NCBI RefSeq assembly: GCF_001679725.1
Contig: NZ_CP016282.1
Location: 682,001 to 746,000, forward strand
Source: Cryobacterium arcticum
GTDB lineage: Bacteria; Actinomycetota; Actinomycetes; Actinomycetales; Microbacteriaceae
Direction: 5' to 3'
Length of the DNA stretch: 64,000 nucleotides
Shown: positions 34,656 through 42,388 of the stretch, piece after piece
Layout: each line of letters starts with the position of its first letter
Numbering within the stretch: the stretch's first letter is position 1
Program-made: the position numbers and the translations under genes
The notes under the pieces: model-generated
Told to the model about the DNA's origin: nothing
Database searches by the model: none
Seen by the model: only the letters and a program-made list of their open reading frames with translations

Positions 34656-35801
34656 TCAGAGGTCGGCGTGCAGCTGCCAGACCCGCTCGGCGGTGTCGCG
34701 CCAGGTGAAGGCCTTGGCCCGGTCGCTGCCGAAGATGCGCAGACGGGTGGCGAGCTCGGTGTCGCCGAGCACACGCTCCAGTGCCGCGCTCAGCCGCTCG
34801 GGGTAGCCGGCCGCGTCGCCGCGCTCCACGGCGAAACCCGCGTCGCCGGCGGCCTCGACCAGGGCGGGGGCGTCGGAGTGGATGACCGGGGTGCCGAACT
34901 GGAACGCCTGGATGATGGGCAGACCGAAGCCCTCCTCCAAGCTCGGGTAGACGAACACCGACGCTCGGCTCATGACGAGCGCGAGTTCCTGGTCGGTCAG
35001 CCCGTGCATCGCCCGCACCCGGTCGGGCGCAAGGCCCGCCTCGTCGGCGACCGACGCCAGCGTGAGATCGCCCCAGGAATCGGGGCCGAGGACGATCAGC
35101 GGCAGGTCGGCGGCGCCCGGAAGGCCCAGGGCCGTGATGAGGGCCGTGACGGCACGGCGCGGCTCGAGGGTACCCGCGGTGAGGATGTACTGGTCGGGGA
35201 GCTTCAGGGACACCGCCAGGGCCTCTGCCGCGGCCGAATTGGTGGGGAGGGTCAGTCCGCTGCTGACGGCGCCACCGATGACGCGCACCCGGTCACCGAA
35301 GTCCATGACCTCCCGAAGCTGATCGGCGAGGGCGTGGCTGGGCACCACGATGGCATCGGCGTGCTTGCGGGCGCGCTTGAGCATCACCTTGGTCCAGGCC
35401 ACGGTGGTGGGGGTGAGCGACTCCGGATGCGTCCAGGCGAGCACGTCGTGCACCGTTACGGCCACCTGCGTCTCGTCCCTGGCCCGGTCGTGGCGGCGGA
35501 GCGGTGCGAACAGTCCGGGGGCGTGCACGAGGCCGTGGCCCGCCGAGGTGGCTACGCCCAGTTGCCAGGCGGCGGACAGCTCGCGGCGGGCCAGCGCCAT
35601 CTTGTGCAGGCCGGCCAGCCCGGGCAGGGCGGCTTCGATCTGGGCGTAGTTCTCGGCGCTGCTGGCCGAGACGATGCCTTCGACCGCGCAGTCCGTCGGT
35701 GCCGTGCTGATCAGCGACCGGGTGAGTTCCTCGGTGTACCGGCCGAGCCCGCCCGGAACGGGCGAGATCAGCTGGTCCACGACGACCCGGAGGGTGATCA
35801 T
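34656..35801 (-). CDS. GT4 glycosyltransferase, probably rhamnosyl/mannosyl
   Basis: A 381-residue GT-B glycosyltransferase. Glycine-rich acceptor loop PVPGGLGRYTEEL at the N-terminus; C-terminal donor site with ILTAGTLEPRRAV and the E-x7-E motif in SLEEGFGLPIIQAF. It overlaps rmlD by 4 bases and ends the rmlB-rmlD operon, so dTDP-rhamnose is a sensible donor (inference). A role like WbbL, adding rhamnose to a lipid-linked primer, would fit position and the nearby LCP ligase. Confidence 0.85.
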   Translation of the reverse strand: MITLRVVVDQLISPVPGGLGRYTEELTRSLISTAPTDCAVEGIVSASSAENYAQIEAALPGLAGLHKMALARRELSAAWQLGVATSAGHGLVHAPGLFAPLRRHDRARDETQVAVTVHDVLAWTHPESLTPTTVAWTKVMLKRARKHADAIVVPSHALADQLREVMDFGDRVRVIGGAVSSGLTLPTNSAAAEALAVSLKLPDQYILTAGTLEPRRAVTALITALGLPGAADLPLIVLGPDSWGDLTLASVADEAGLAPDRVRAMHGLTDQELALVMSRASVFVYPSLEEGFGLPIIQAFQFGTPVIHSDAPALVEAAGDAGFAVERGDAAGYPERLSAALERVLGDTELATRLRIFGSDRAKAFTWRDTAERVWQLHADL

Positions 35802-36652
35802 GACGGGTCGAAGGCGCCGCGGCCGGCGGCCTCGGTGAGCGCTTCGGTCCAGTCGCGCATCGGGGTCAGGCCGGCTGCGGCCCAGGCGTCGTGCCCGAGC
35901 ACCGAGTAGGACGGCCGGGCGGCGGGGCGCACGAACGTGGTGCTGTCCGTGGGCAGTACTCGCTCGGAGTCCAGGCCGGCGCTCTCGAACACAGCCTGGG
36001 CGAAGCCGAACCAGGAGGTCTGCCCGGCGTTGGTGCCGTGGTAGATCCCGGCGGGGGCATCCGCGTCGAGCAGGGCCACGATCTGCGCGGCCAGGTCGAC
36101 GGTCCAGGTGGGCTGGCCGAACTGGTCGGCGACCACCGAGACGGTGTCGCGGCCCGCAGCGAGGGTGAGCATGGTGCGGCCGAAGTTGGGCCCGTGGGCG
36201 CCATAGAGCCAGGCCGTGCGCACGATGTAGCTGGCCGCCGGGTTCTCGGTGAGCACGAACTGCTCGCCCGCGGCCTTGGTGCGACCGTACGCGTTGATCG
36301 GGTCGATCGCGGTGTCCTCGGGGTACGGGCTTGTGCCGGTGCCGTCGAAGACGTAGTCGGTGGAGATCTGTACGAGCTTGGCGCCGACAGCGTTCGAGCC
36401 GATCGCCAGGTTGCGCGGGCCGATGGCGTTCACCAGGTAGGCGTCGGCCTCGTGCTCCTCGGCCGCGTCGACCGCGGTGTACGCGGCGGCGTTGATGATC
36501 ACGTCGAACCCGGTCACCGCCTCGCGGACTGCCGCGAGGTCGGTGATGTCGAGTTCGGTGCGGTCAACGGCCGTCACGTCGCGTCCGGCGAGGGCCGTCT
36601 GCAGATCGCGGCCGAGCATCCCGGCCGCCCCGGCGATCAGATAGCGGGTCAT
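35798..36652 (-). CDS. rmlD: dTDP-4-dehydrorhamnose reductase
   Basis: A 284-residue short-chain dehydrogenase performing the last step of dTDP-L-rhamnose synthesis. NAD(P) motif GAAGMLGRDL near residue 8, catalytic STDYVFDG and Y-x3-K in NAYGRTKAAGE. One base separates it from rmlB; it overlaps the downstream glycosyltransferase by 4 bases. Confidence 0.94.
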   Translation of the reverse strand: MTRYLIAGAAGMLGRDLQTALAGRDVTAVDRTELDITDLAAVREAVTGFDVIINAAAYTAVDAAEEHEADAYLVNAIGPRNLAIGSNAVGAKLVQISTDYVFDGTGTSPYPEDTAIDPINAYGRTKAAGEQFVLTENPAASYIVRTAWLYGAHGPNFGRTMLTLAAGRDTVSVVADQFGQPTWTVDLAAQIVALLDADAPAGIYHGTNAGQTSWFGFAQAVFESAGLDSERVLPTDSTTFVRPAARPSYSVLGHDAWAAAGLTPMRDWTEALTEAAGRGAFDPS

Positions 36653-36653
36653 G

Positions 36654-37640
36654 CTAGCTCAGCGCCGCGCGGGCCTTGAGCGGTTCCCACCAGGAGCGGT
36701 TGTCGCGGTACCACTGCACGACGTCGGCCAGGCCCTGGGCGAACGGCACCTCGGGCGAGTAGCCGAGTTCGGCCTGGATCTTGGAGATGTCCACGGAGTA
36801 GCGCAGGTCGTGGCCGAGGCGGTCGGCGACGCGGTCGACGTAGGACCAGTCCTTGCCGGTCGCGTCGAGGAGCAGCTGGGTGAGCTCGACGTTGGTCAGC
36901 TCGGTGCCGCCGCCGATGTTGTAGATCTCGCCCGCGCGGCCCTTGACCAGCACCATGGCGATGGCGCGGGTGTGGTCGTCCACGTGCAGCCAGTCGCGGA
37001 TGTTGTTGCCCTCGCCGTAGAGGGGGACGTGCAGGTCGTCGATGAGGTTGGTCACGAACAGCGGGATGACCTTCTCGGGGAAGTGGTACGGGCCGTAGTT
37101 GTTCGAGCAGCGTGTGATCGACACGTTCAGGCCGTGGGTGCGGTGGTAGCTGCGGGCGAGCAGGTCGCTGCCGGCCTTCGACGCGGAGTACGGGGAGTTG
37201 GGCTCGAGGGCCCGCTCCTCGTTCCAGGAACCCTCGGCGATGGAGCCGTAGACCTCGTCGGTGGACACGTGCACGAACCGAGGCAGGTCGTTGCGCAGCG
37301 CCGCGTCGAGCAGCTGCTGGGTGCCGAGCACGTTGGTCTCGACGAAGATCGACGCGTCGCGCACGGAGCGGTCCACGTGGGACTCCGCAGCGAAGTGCAC
37401 CACGGCGTCCAGGCCGGGGAAGAGGGTGTCGAGCAGGGCACCGTCACGGATGTCGCCCTGCACGAAGGAGTACCGGGGGGAGTCGGCCACGGGGGCCAGG
37501 TTCTCCAGGTTCCCGGAGTAGGTGAGGGCGTCGAGAACGACCACCTCAGCGCCTTCCAGGCCCGGGTAGGCGTCCTGCAGGGTGCGGCGAACAAAGTTCG
37601 AACCGATGAAACCGGCGCCGCCGGTAACGAGGATCTTCAT
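36654..37640 (-). CDS. rmlB: dTDP-glucose 4,6-dehydratase
   Basis: A 328-residue extended SDR catalysing the second step of dTDP-rhamnose synthesis. NAD motif TGGAGFIGSNF, catalytic STDEVYGS with the D-E pair, Y-x3-K in PYSASKAGSD and the NNYGPYHFPEK motif. The start is ATG 37640; the longer frame adds 19 residues that overlap the rmlC promoter. No good Shine-Dalgarno is visible, but a TACAAT hexamer lies about 45 bases upstream. Divergent from rmlC-rmlA. Confidence 0.95.
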   Translation of the reverse strand: MKILVTGGAGFIGSNFVRRTLQDAYPGLEGAEVVVLDALTYSGNLENLAPVADSPRYSFVQGDIRDGALLDTLFPGLDAVVHFAAESHVDRSVRDASIFVETNVLGTQQLLDAALRNDLPRFVHVSTDEVYGSIAEGSWNEERALEPNSPYSASKAGSDLLARSYHRTHGLNVSITRCSNNYGPYHFPEKVIPLFVTNLIDDLHVPLYGEGNNIRDWLHVDDHTRAIAMVLVKGRAGEIYNIGGGTELTNVELTQLLLDATGKDWSYVDRVADRLGHDLRYSVDISKIQAELGYSPEVPFAQGLADVVQWYRDNRSWWEPLKARAALS

Positions 37641-37700
37641 AGAGAGGTAACCATTCCGTTTGCGTAAAGGGCCTACGCGATTGTACTGGACGCACATTGC

Positions 37701-37706
37701 TAGGCT
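37701..37706 (+). promoter_or_regulatory. -10 element of rmlC, nearly leaderless
   Basis: TAGGCT followed by 7 bases and the GTG at 37714, so the predicted +1 is within one base of the start codon. No ribosome site separates them. Confidence 0.4.
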
Positions 37707-37713
37707 GGCAACC

Positions 37714-38322
37714 GTGCAGATTCGCGAACTCTCCGTCCCCGATTCCTACGAGGTGACCCCGAAGCAGTTCGGGGACGACCGGGGGGTCTTCCTCGAGTGG
37801 TACCGCTTCGACAAGCTCTCCGAGGTGGTCGGGCACCCGCTGGACCTGCGCCAGGCGAACACGAGCGTGTCCAGCCGCGGTGTGGTGCGCGGCATCCACT
37901 TCGCCGACATCCCGCCGGGGCAGGCGAAGTACGTCACCGCCACGCACGGTGCGATCATCGACTTCATCGTCGACATCCGGGTGGGCTCGCCCACCTTCGG
38001 CCAGTGGGACTCGGTGCTGCTGGACGACGTGGACCGCAAGGCCGTGTACCTCGCCGAGGGCCTCGGCCACGCGTTCGTCGCGCTGACCGACAAGGCCACC
38101 GTGAGCTACCTGGTCTCCTCGACCTACAGCGCCGGCGCCGAACACGGCATCAACCCGCTCGACGAGCAGGTCGGCCTGGTCTTCCCCTCGTCGGCCGGTG
38201 AGCTGCTGCTCTCGCCCAAGGACACCGACGCCCCGAGCCTCGCCGAGGCCGCCGCGAGCGGACTGCTTCCCACCTGGGACGCCGCCCGCGCCTACTACGA
38301 CTCGCTGAACGAACGGAACTAG
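37714..38322 (+). CDS. rmlC: dTDP-4-dehydrorhamnose 3,5-epimerase
   Basis: A 202-residue cupin epimerase for the third step of dTDP-rhamnose synthesis. The catalytic histidine is in VVRGIHFAD, followed by [12 protein letters not shown] and [12 protein letters not shown] 37714 gives the normal N-terminus [12 protein letters not shown]; the longer frame upstream has no support. rmlA begins 2 bases after the stop, so rmlC-rmlA form one unit divergent from rmlB-rmlD. Confidence 0.95.
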   Translation: MQIRELSVPDSYEVTPKQFGDDRGVFLEWYRFDKLSEVVGHPLDLRQANTSVSSRGVVRGIHFADIPPGQAKYVTATHGAIIDFIVDIRVGSPTFGQWDSVLLDDVDRKAVYLAEGLGHAFVALTDKATVSYLVSSTYSAGAEHGINPLDEQVGLVFPSSAGELLLSPKDTDAPSLAEAAASGLLPTWDAARAYYDSLNERN

Positions 38323-38324
38323 AC

Positions 38325-39191
38325 ATGCGCGGAATCATTCTCGCCGGCGGATCGGGCACCCGCCTGTGGCCGATCACCAAGGGCATCTCCAAGCAGCTGA
38401 TGCCGATCTACGACAAGCCGATGATCTTCTACCCGCTGTCGACGTTGATGATGGCCGACATCAAGGACATCCTCATCATCACCACCCCGGAGTACAACGA
38501 CCAGTTCAAGGCGCTGCTGGGCGACGGGTCAGACCTGGGCATCAACATCGAGTACGCCGTGCAGCCGTCCCCGGACGGCCTCGCGCAGGCGTTCATCATC
38601 GGTGAGGACTTCATCGGCGACGACAGCGTCGCCCTCGTCCTCGGCGACAACATCTTCCACGGCGCTGGGCTCGGAACGGCCCTCCGCAACAACGCGGCCA
38701 TCGACGGCGCCCTGATCTTCGCGTACCACGTCTCCGACCCCACCGCCTACGGTGTGGTCGAGTTCGACGACGCGTTCACCGCGGTGTCGATCGAGGAGAA
38801 GCCGGCCAAGCCCAAGAGCAACTACGCCGTGCCCGGACTGTACTTCTACGACAACTCCGTCGTCGAGATCGCCAAGTCCATCGAACCCTCCGCCCGCGGC
38901 GAGCTGGAGATCTCGACCGTCAACGAGCGCTACCTCAACCAGGGCAACCTGCACGTGCAGGTCCTGGACCGCGGCACCGCCTGGTTGGACACCGGCACCT
39001 TCGAATCCATGATGCAGGCCAGCGAATACGTGCGCGTCATCGAAGACCGCCAGGGCCACAAGATCGGCTGCATCGAAGAGATCGCCTGGCGCGCCGGCTG
39101 GATCGACGACGCCCAGCTCGCCCGCCTCGCCGCCCCGCTCGCCAAGAGCGGCTACGGCGTGTACCTCAAGGGCCTGCTCAGCACCGACTAG
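38325..39191 (+). CDS. rmlA: Glucose-1-phosphate thymidylyltransferase
   Basis: A 288-residue nucleotidyltransferase making dTDP-glucose, the first step to dTDP-rhamnose. The signature [20 protein letters not shown] begins at residue 7; [21 protein letters not shown] and the [10 protein letters not shown] box follow. Length is typical. A strong terminator hairpin starts 18 bases after the stop. Confidence 0.96.
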   Translation: MRGIILAGGSGTRLWPITKGISKQLMPIYDKPMIFYPLSTLMMADIKDILIITTPEYNDQFKALLGDGSDLGINIEYAVQPSPDGLAQAFIIGEDFIGDDSVALVLGDNIFHGAGLGTALRNNAAIDGALIFAYHVSDPTAYGVVEFDDAFTAVSIEEKPAKPKSNYAVPGLYFYDNSVVEIAKSIEPSARGELEISTVNERYLNQGNLHVQVLDRGTAWLDTGTFESMMQASEYVRVIEDRQGHKIGCIEEIAWRAGWIDDAQLARLAAPLAKSGYGVYLKGLLSTD

Positions 39192-39208
39192 AGCCCGTCG
39201 AATTGCCG

Positions 39209-39245
39209 CAGAAGGCCCCCTGGACGCCGTCCAGGGGGCCTTCTG
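39209..39245. terminator. Strong hairpin after rmlA
   Basis: A 17-base-pair perfect stem (39209-39225 with 39229-39245) and 3-base loop GCC. The left flank GAATTGCCGCAGAAGGCCCC resembles the left side of the hairpin repeats at 12.6 and 13.8 kb (TTGCCGCAAAGTGCCCC), so it may be a diverged member of that family. It can serve rmlA and the convergent epimerase gene. Confidence 0.8.
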
Positions 39246-39248
39246 TGT

Positions 39249-39340
39249 GCATAACTCCTGCACTGCGCGCCGGCTGGCACAGCGGATGCCGGAATCACGC
39301 GGGAGTATGCCCCAACGGCGGAGAACTGCCGGAATTATGC
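39249..39340. repeat. Second copy of the GCATAACTCCTGCA repeat with decayed arms
   Basis: GCATAACTCCTGCA (39249-39262) is the reverse complement of the core found at 29410-29423. A degraded opposite arm, GGAATCACGCGGGAGTATGC (39291-39310), and a fragment GGAATTATGC (39331-39340) follow. The 132 bases from the terminator to the next gene hold nothing else. Confidence 0.55.
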
Positions 39341-39377
39341 TTCCCGCCGGGCGGTTCGGCTGGCGGGCGAGGGCGGC

Positions 39378-40346
39378 TCAGCCGCCGGACTGGATGTGCG
39401 CGAGCACGTCGTCCATGGTGGCCTTGATTCCGGCGGGCAGGCTGGTGAGCTGGCGCTTGTCCAGGTCGGGCCACACTGTCGACGTGATCCGCAGGTCCAG
39501 GCCCTGCATGGAGGCCTCGGCGGAGTAGCCGAGCATGACGTTGGGCTTGCTCTTGGCCAGGGTGCGGATGTGCCCGAGCAGGTTGCTGATCGTCACGGCT
39601 TGGCCGGAGGCGAGGTTCTTGATCGCCTCGGTGCGGCCACCGGAAGCGGTCACCGACTGGAGTCTGGTGACGCAGTCCACGACAAGCTCGGCGCAGTCGC
39701 GCACGTAGATGTAGTCGCGCATGGTTTCCAACGGAACGAAGATCGACGCCGGCTTGGGGGAGAACTGCGCCTTCGCGAGATGCGAGATGAGCCCCTGCAT
39801 CTTGCCGAGCTTCTGGCCGGGGCCGTAGAGGTTGGCGATCCGGCCGGCCAGGACCGAGACGCCCGATGCGCGGGAGAAGGCGAACAGGCTCGCCTCGGCG
39901 TCGAGCTTGAACCGGCCGTAACCGGAGATCGGCACCGGAAGGCTGGTCTCGTCGAACGGCGGATGCGCCGACCCGCCGTAGACGCCGCCGGCCGAGGAAG
40001 CATAGAAGAGCGCGCCGCGCGCGGCGGTGCCGTGCGCGCCGGCGGCCAGGGCCACGGCGTCAAGCACCAGCCTGAGCTGGGCGAGCTCCGCCGCGATGGC
40101 GGCCGGGGGCGTGGAGGTGACGGCGTTTCCGGCCAGCCAGAGCACGGCCCAGTCGGCGGACTCCGTGGCGGCGGTGCGCAGCAGCCGCTCGGCGGTGGCC
40201 GCGGCTGCATCGGCCATCGCCGCATCGTCGGCCCAGGGCAGGGGGTCAGCGGGCAGCAGCACCCAGCCGTTGCGCCGCTCGATGGCGGCGGCGGTGGCGC
40301 TGCCCAGCAGGCCGCGGGCCCCGATCACCCAGGCGTATGTGGTCAC
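39378..40346 (-). CDS. NAD-dependent epimerase/dehydratase family protein
   Basis: A 322-residue extended SDR acting on an unknown nucleotide sugar or glycan intermediate. The NAD motif is GARGLLGSA (residues 9-17), the catalytic serine region SSAGGVYGGSAH and the Y-x3-K motif SGYGRFKLDAE. The end overlaps the upstream polyprenyl-phosphate glycosyltransferase gene by 4 bases, so it belongs to that operon. Specific reaction cannot be read from the sequence. Confidence 0.82.
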   Translation of the reverse strand: MTTYAWVIGARGLLGSATAAAIERRNGWVLLPADPLPWADDAAMADAAAATAERLLRTAATESADWAVLWLAGNAVTSTPPAAIAAELAQLRLVLDAVALAAGAHGTAARGALFYASSAGGVYGGSAHPPFDETSLPVPISGYGRFKLDAEASLFAFSRASGVSVLAGRIANLYGPGQKLGKMQGLISHLAKAQFSPKPASIFVPLETMRDYIYVRDCAELVVDCVTRLQSVTASGGRTEAIKNLASGQAVTISNLLGHIRTLAKSKPNVMLGYSAEASMQGLDLRITSTVWPDLDKRQLTSLPAGIKATMDDVLAHIQSGG

Positions 40347-41416
40347 TTCGCGGCTTTGTGCGTCCGCCCGAGAGGCCCATCCGCCGGGTCGGTCGTGATC
40401 AGGTACGGCGGCTTGCCCATGGCCATGTTCACGTTGATGCCGATGTACTCGGCGATGATGCCCAACGAGAACAGGATGAACCCGGCGCTCAGCAGCACGA
40501 GAACGCTCAACGACGCCCAGCCCTGGATGGCGATGTCGCCGGCGAGCCGCTGGATGAAGATGACCACGGCGAAGACCACACCGACGAGGGCGAAGATCAC
40601 GCCCAGGCCGCTGACGAGCCGCAGCCCCCTGGTGCCGGTGGTGAGGATCATGCGCCAGAAGTGCGAGAACAGCCGGCGGGCGGAGTAGCCGGAGCTGCGT
40701 TCGCCCTCCTCGCGCAGTTCCACCGGGGACGTCGTGACTCGGGCCGCGACCCAGCCGATGGCGACGTCGAGGTACACGCCACTGCCGGCATACGCGGCGA
40801 CGCTGCGGCCGATGTTGCCGAGCATGAGCCGGTAGCTCTGGTAGTCGGCGGCGGCACCCGAGCCGGAGAGCTTGGTGAGCAGGTACTTGGCGGCCTTGGA
40901 CGCACCGTTGCGGAGAGCGCCGTGCGGGGCAGGATTGGTGGGCTTGGCGTAGACGACGGAGGCCTGTTCCCGCATGGCGGTGTCCAGCATCCCGCCGATG
41001 GCGCGCGGGTCGTGCTGGCCGTCCTCGTCGAGGGTGACGATCCAGTCTCCGCCGGAGGAGGCCATGCCGGCCAGGGTGGCGGCGTGCTGGCCGAAGTTCT
41101 TGCTCAGCCAGATGCCGCGGGCGAACGGGTAGCGTTCGGTGATGTCGCGGATGATCGAGGCGGAGTTGTCCGGTCCGTGGTCGAAGACCAGCAGAACCTC
41201 TTCCACCTGGAAGGTGTAACCGTCCGGGGTGATGCTGAGCCGGGTCAGCGGTTCGATCTCGCCGAGCACGGCGGCCAGGGTGCGTTCGCCCTGGTAGACG
41301 GGGATCACGATCGAGATGCTGTGGTCGGCGACGTCGGGTTCTGCAGAGGGGAGTGTCACGGGTTCAGAACCTATCACACGGCCGGTTTCGTCAGCCGGGA
41401 GCTCAGGCTGCTGCAT
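40343..41416 (-). CDS. GT2 glycosyltransferase, GtrB/ArnC-like, membrane anchored
   Basis: A 357-residue polyprenyl-phosphate sugar transferase of the DPM1/GtrB type. The GT-A domain has SIVIPVYQGERTL, IVTLDEDGQHDP (metal DxD) and a QSYRLM motif; two C-terminal membrane helices lie at about 270-335. Two starts are possible: ATG 41416, overlapping the upstream gene by 14 bases, or GTG 41359. It would load a sugar on undecaprenyl phosphate for flipping by a GtrA protein such as that at 30.8 kb. Confidence 0.87.
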   Translation of the reverse strand: MQQPELPADETGRVIGSEPVTLPSAEPDVADHSISIVIPVYQGERTLAAVLGEIEPLTRLSITPDGYTFQVEEVLLVFDHGPDNSASIIRDITERYPFARGIWLSKNFGQHAATLAGMASSGGDWIVTLDEDGQHDPRAIGGMLDTAMREQASVVYAKPTNPAPHGALRNGASKAAKYLLTKLSGSGAAADYQSYRLMLGNIGRSVAAYAGSGVYLDVAIGWVAARVTTSPVELREEGERSSGYSARRLFSHFWRMILTTGTRGLRLVSGLGVIFALVGVVFAVVIFIQRLAGDIAIQGWASLSVLVLLSAGFILFSLGIIAEYIGINVNMAMGKPPYLITTDPADGPLGRTHKAAK

Positions 41417-42305
41417 CCGCCTTCACCGCCTTGGACATGCGACGGCCGAGCCAGAGGTAGGCCAGCCGGCGCACCTGGGCCATGATGCGGGCGCGGGTGT
41501 TGCCGATACGCCGGTCGAGGCCGGAGACGACGTCGGGCCGGGTCTGGGCCATCCAGTTGTGGAAGCCGATGGCCTGCTCGGCCTGTTCGTTGACCAGCCG
41601 CACGCTCCACTGGCTGTCGGAGATGCGGAATCCGGCCAGGCTGCCGGGAACGCCGACGAACTTGCCCTCGAGAAGTACCAGGGAATAAGAGGTCTCATCG
41701 ATCAGGTAGGGCCAGCGGGAATCCCACCAGCCGACCTTCTCGAGAACGCTGCGGCGCATGAGCACACAGCCCGGCTCGCCGAAGATGTTGGTGCCCTGGG
41801 TCACGGTCTTGCGCACGGCGACGGTGCCGTCGTGCACGCCGGTCAGGCCGGCCAGGCCGCGGTCCTTGAGTACCGGAACGCCGTTGGCGTCGACGATGTC
41901 GCGCGGCGAGGCGGCGAGCACAGCGCCGGGAGTGGACACGAGGGCGGCCACCTGCTGGGCAACGATGGTGGGGTAGAGCAGATCGTCGCCGCAGACGAGC
42001 TTGATCAGCTCGCCCGTGGCCGCCTGGCTCACCCGGTTCCAGTTGCGCAAGGCCCCGCCGCCGCCCTCGGTGTGCAGCAGGGTGACCCGGGGGTCGGAGC
42101 TGTAGCGCTGCATGACCGCCCAGGTGTCGTCGGTCGACGCGTGGTCGGAGACGATCACCTCGAGGTTGGTGTAGGTCTGACCGAGAACCGACTTCATGGT
42201 GTCGTCCAGGTAATCCGCGTTGTTGTACGCGGGGATCACGATGGAGACGAGGGGTTCGTCCTGGCTGGAAGGAGTGGGGCCCGAAGGCAGCGAGTTGGTA
42301 CTCAT
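41403..42305 (-). CDS. GT2 family glycosyltransferase
   Basis: A 300-residue GT-A glycosyltransferase beginning with SIVIPAYNNADYLDDTM and HASTDDTW, with GDDLLYP as the likely DxD metal site and MRRSVLEKVGWWD following. It is soluble or peripheral apart from a basic C-terminus. First gene of a three-gene minus operon with the GtrB-like protein and the epimerase. A TAGTTT hexamer (42335-42340, minus) may be its -10 element. Sugar and acceptor unknown. Confidence 0.85.
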   Translation of the reverse strand: MSTNSLPSGPTPSSQDEPLVSIVIPAYNNADYLDDTMKSVLGQTYTNLEVIVSDHASTDDTWAVMQRYSSDPRVTLLHTEGGGGALRNWNRVSQAATGELIKLVCGDDLLYPTIVAQQVAALVSTPGAVLAASPRDIVDANGVPVLKDRGLAGLTGVHDGTVAVRKTVTQGTNIFGEPGCVLMRRSVLEKVGWWDSRWPYLIDETSYSLVLLEGKFVGVPGSLAGFRISDSQWSVRLVNEQAEQAIGFHNWMAQTRPDVVSGLDRRIGNTRARIMAQVRRLAYLWLGRRMSKAVKADAAA

Positions 42306-42388
42306 ATGTAGGTGATGGCTCGTTTCGTTGTGGGAAACTACCCCACCACGATACCGGCTGACCCCCGTCGTGCGGTTGTGAAGGCACC

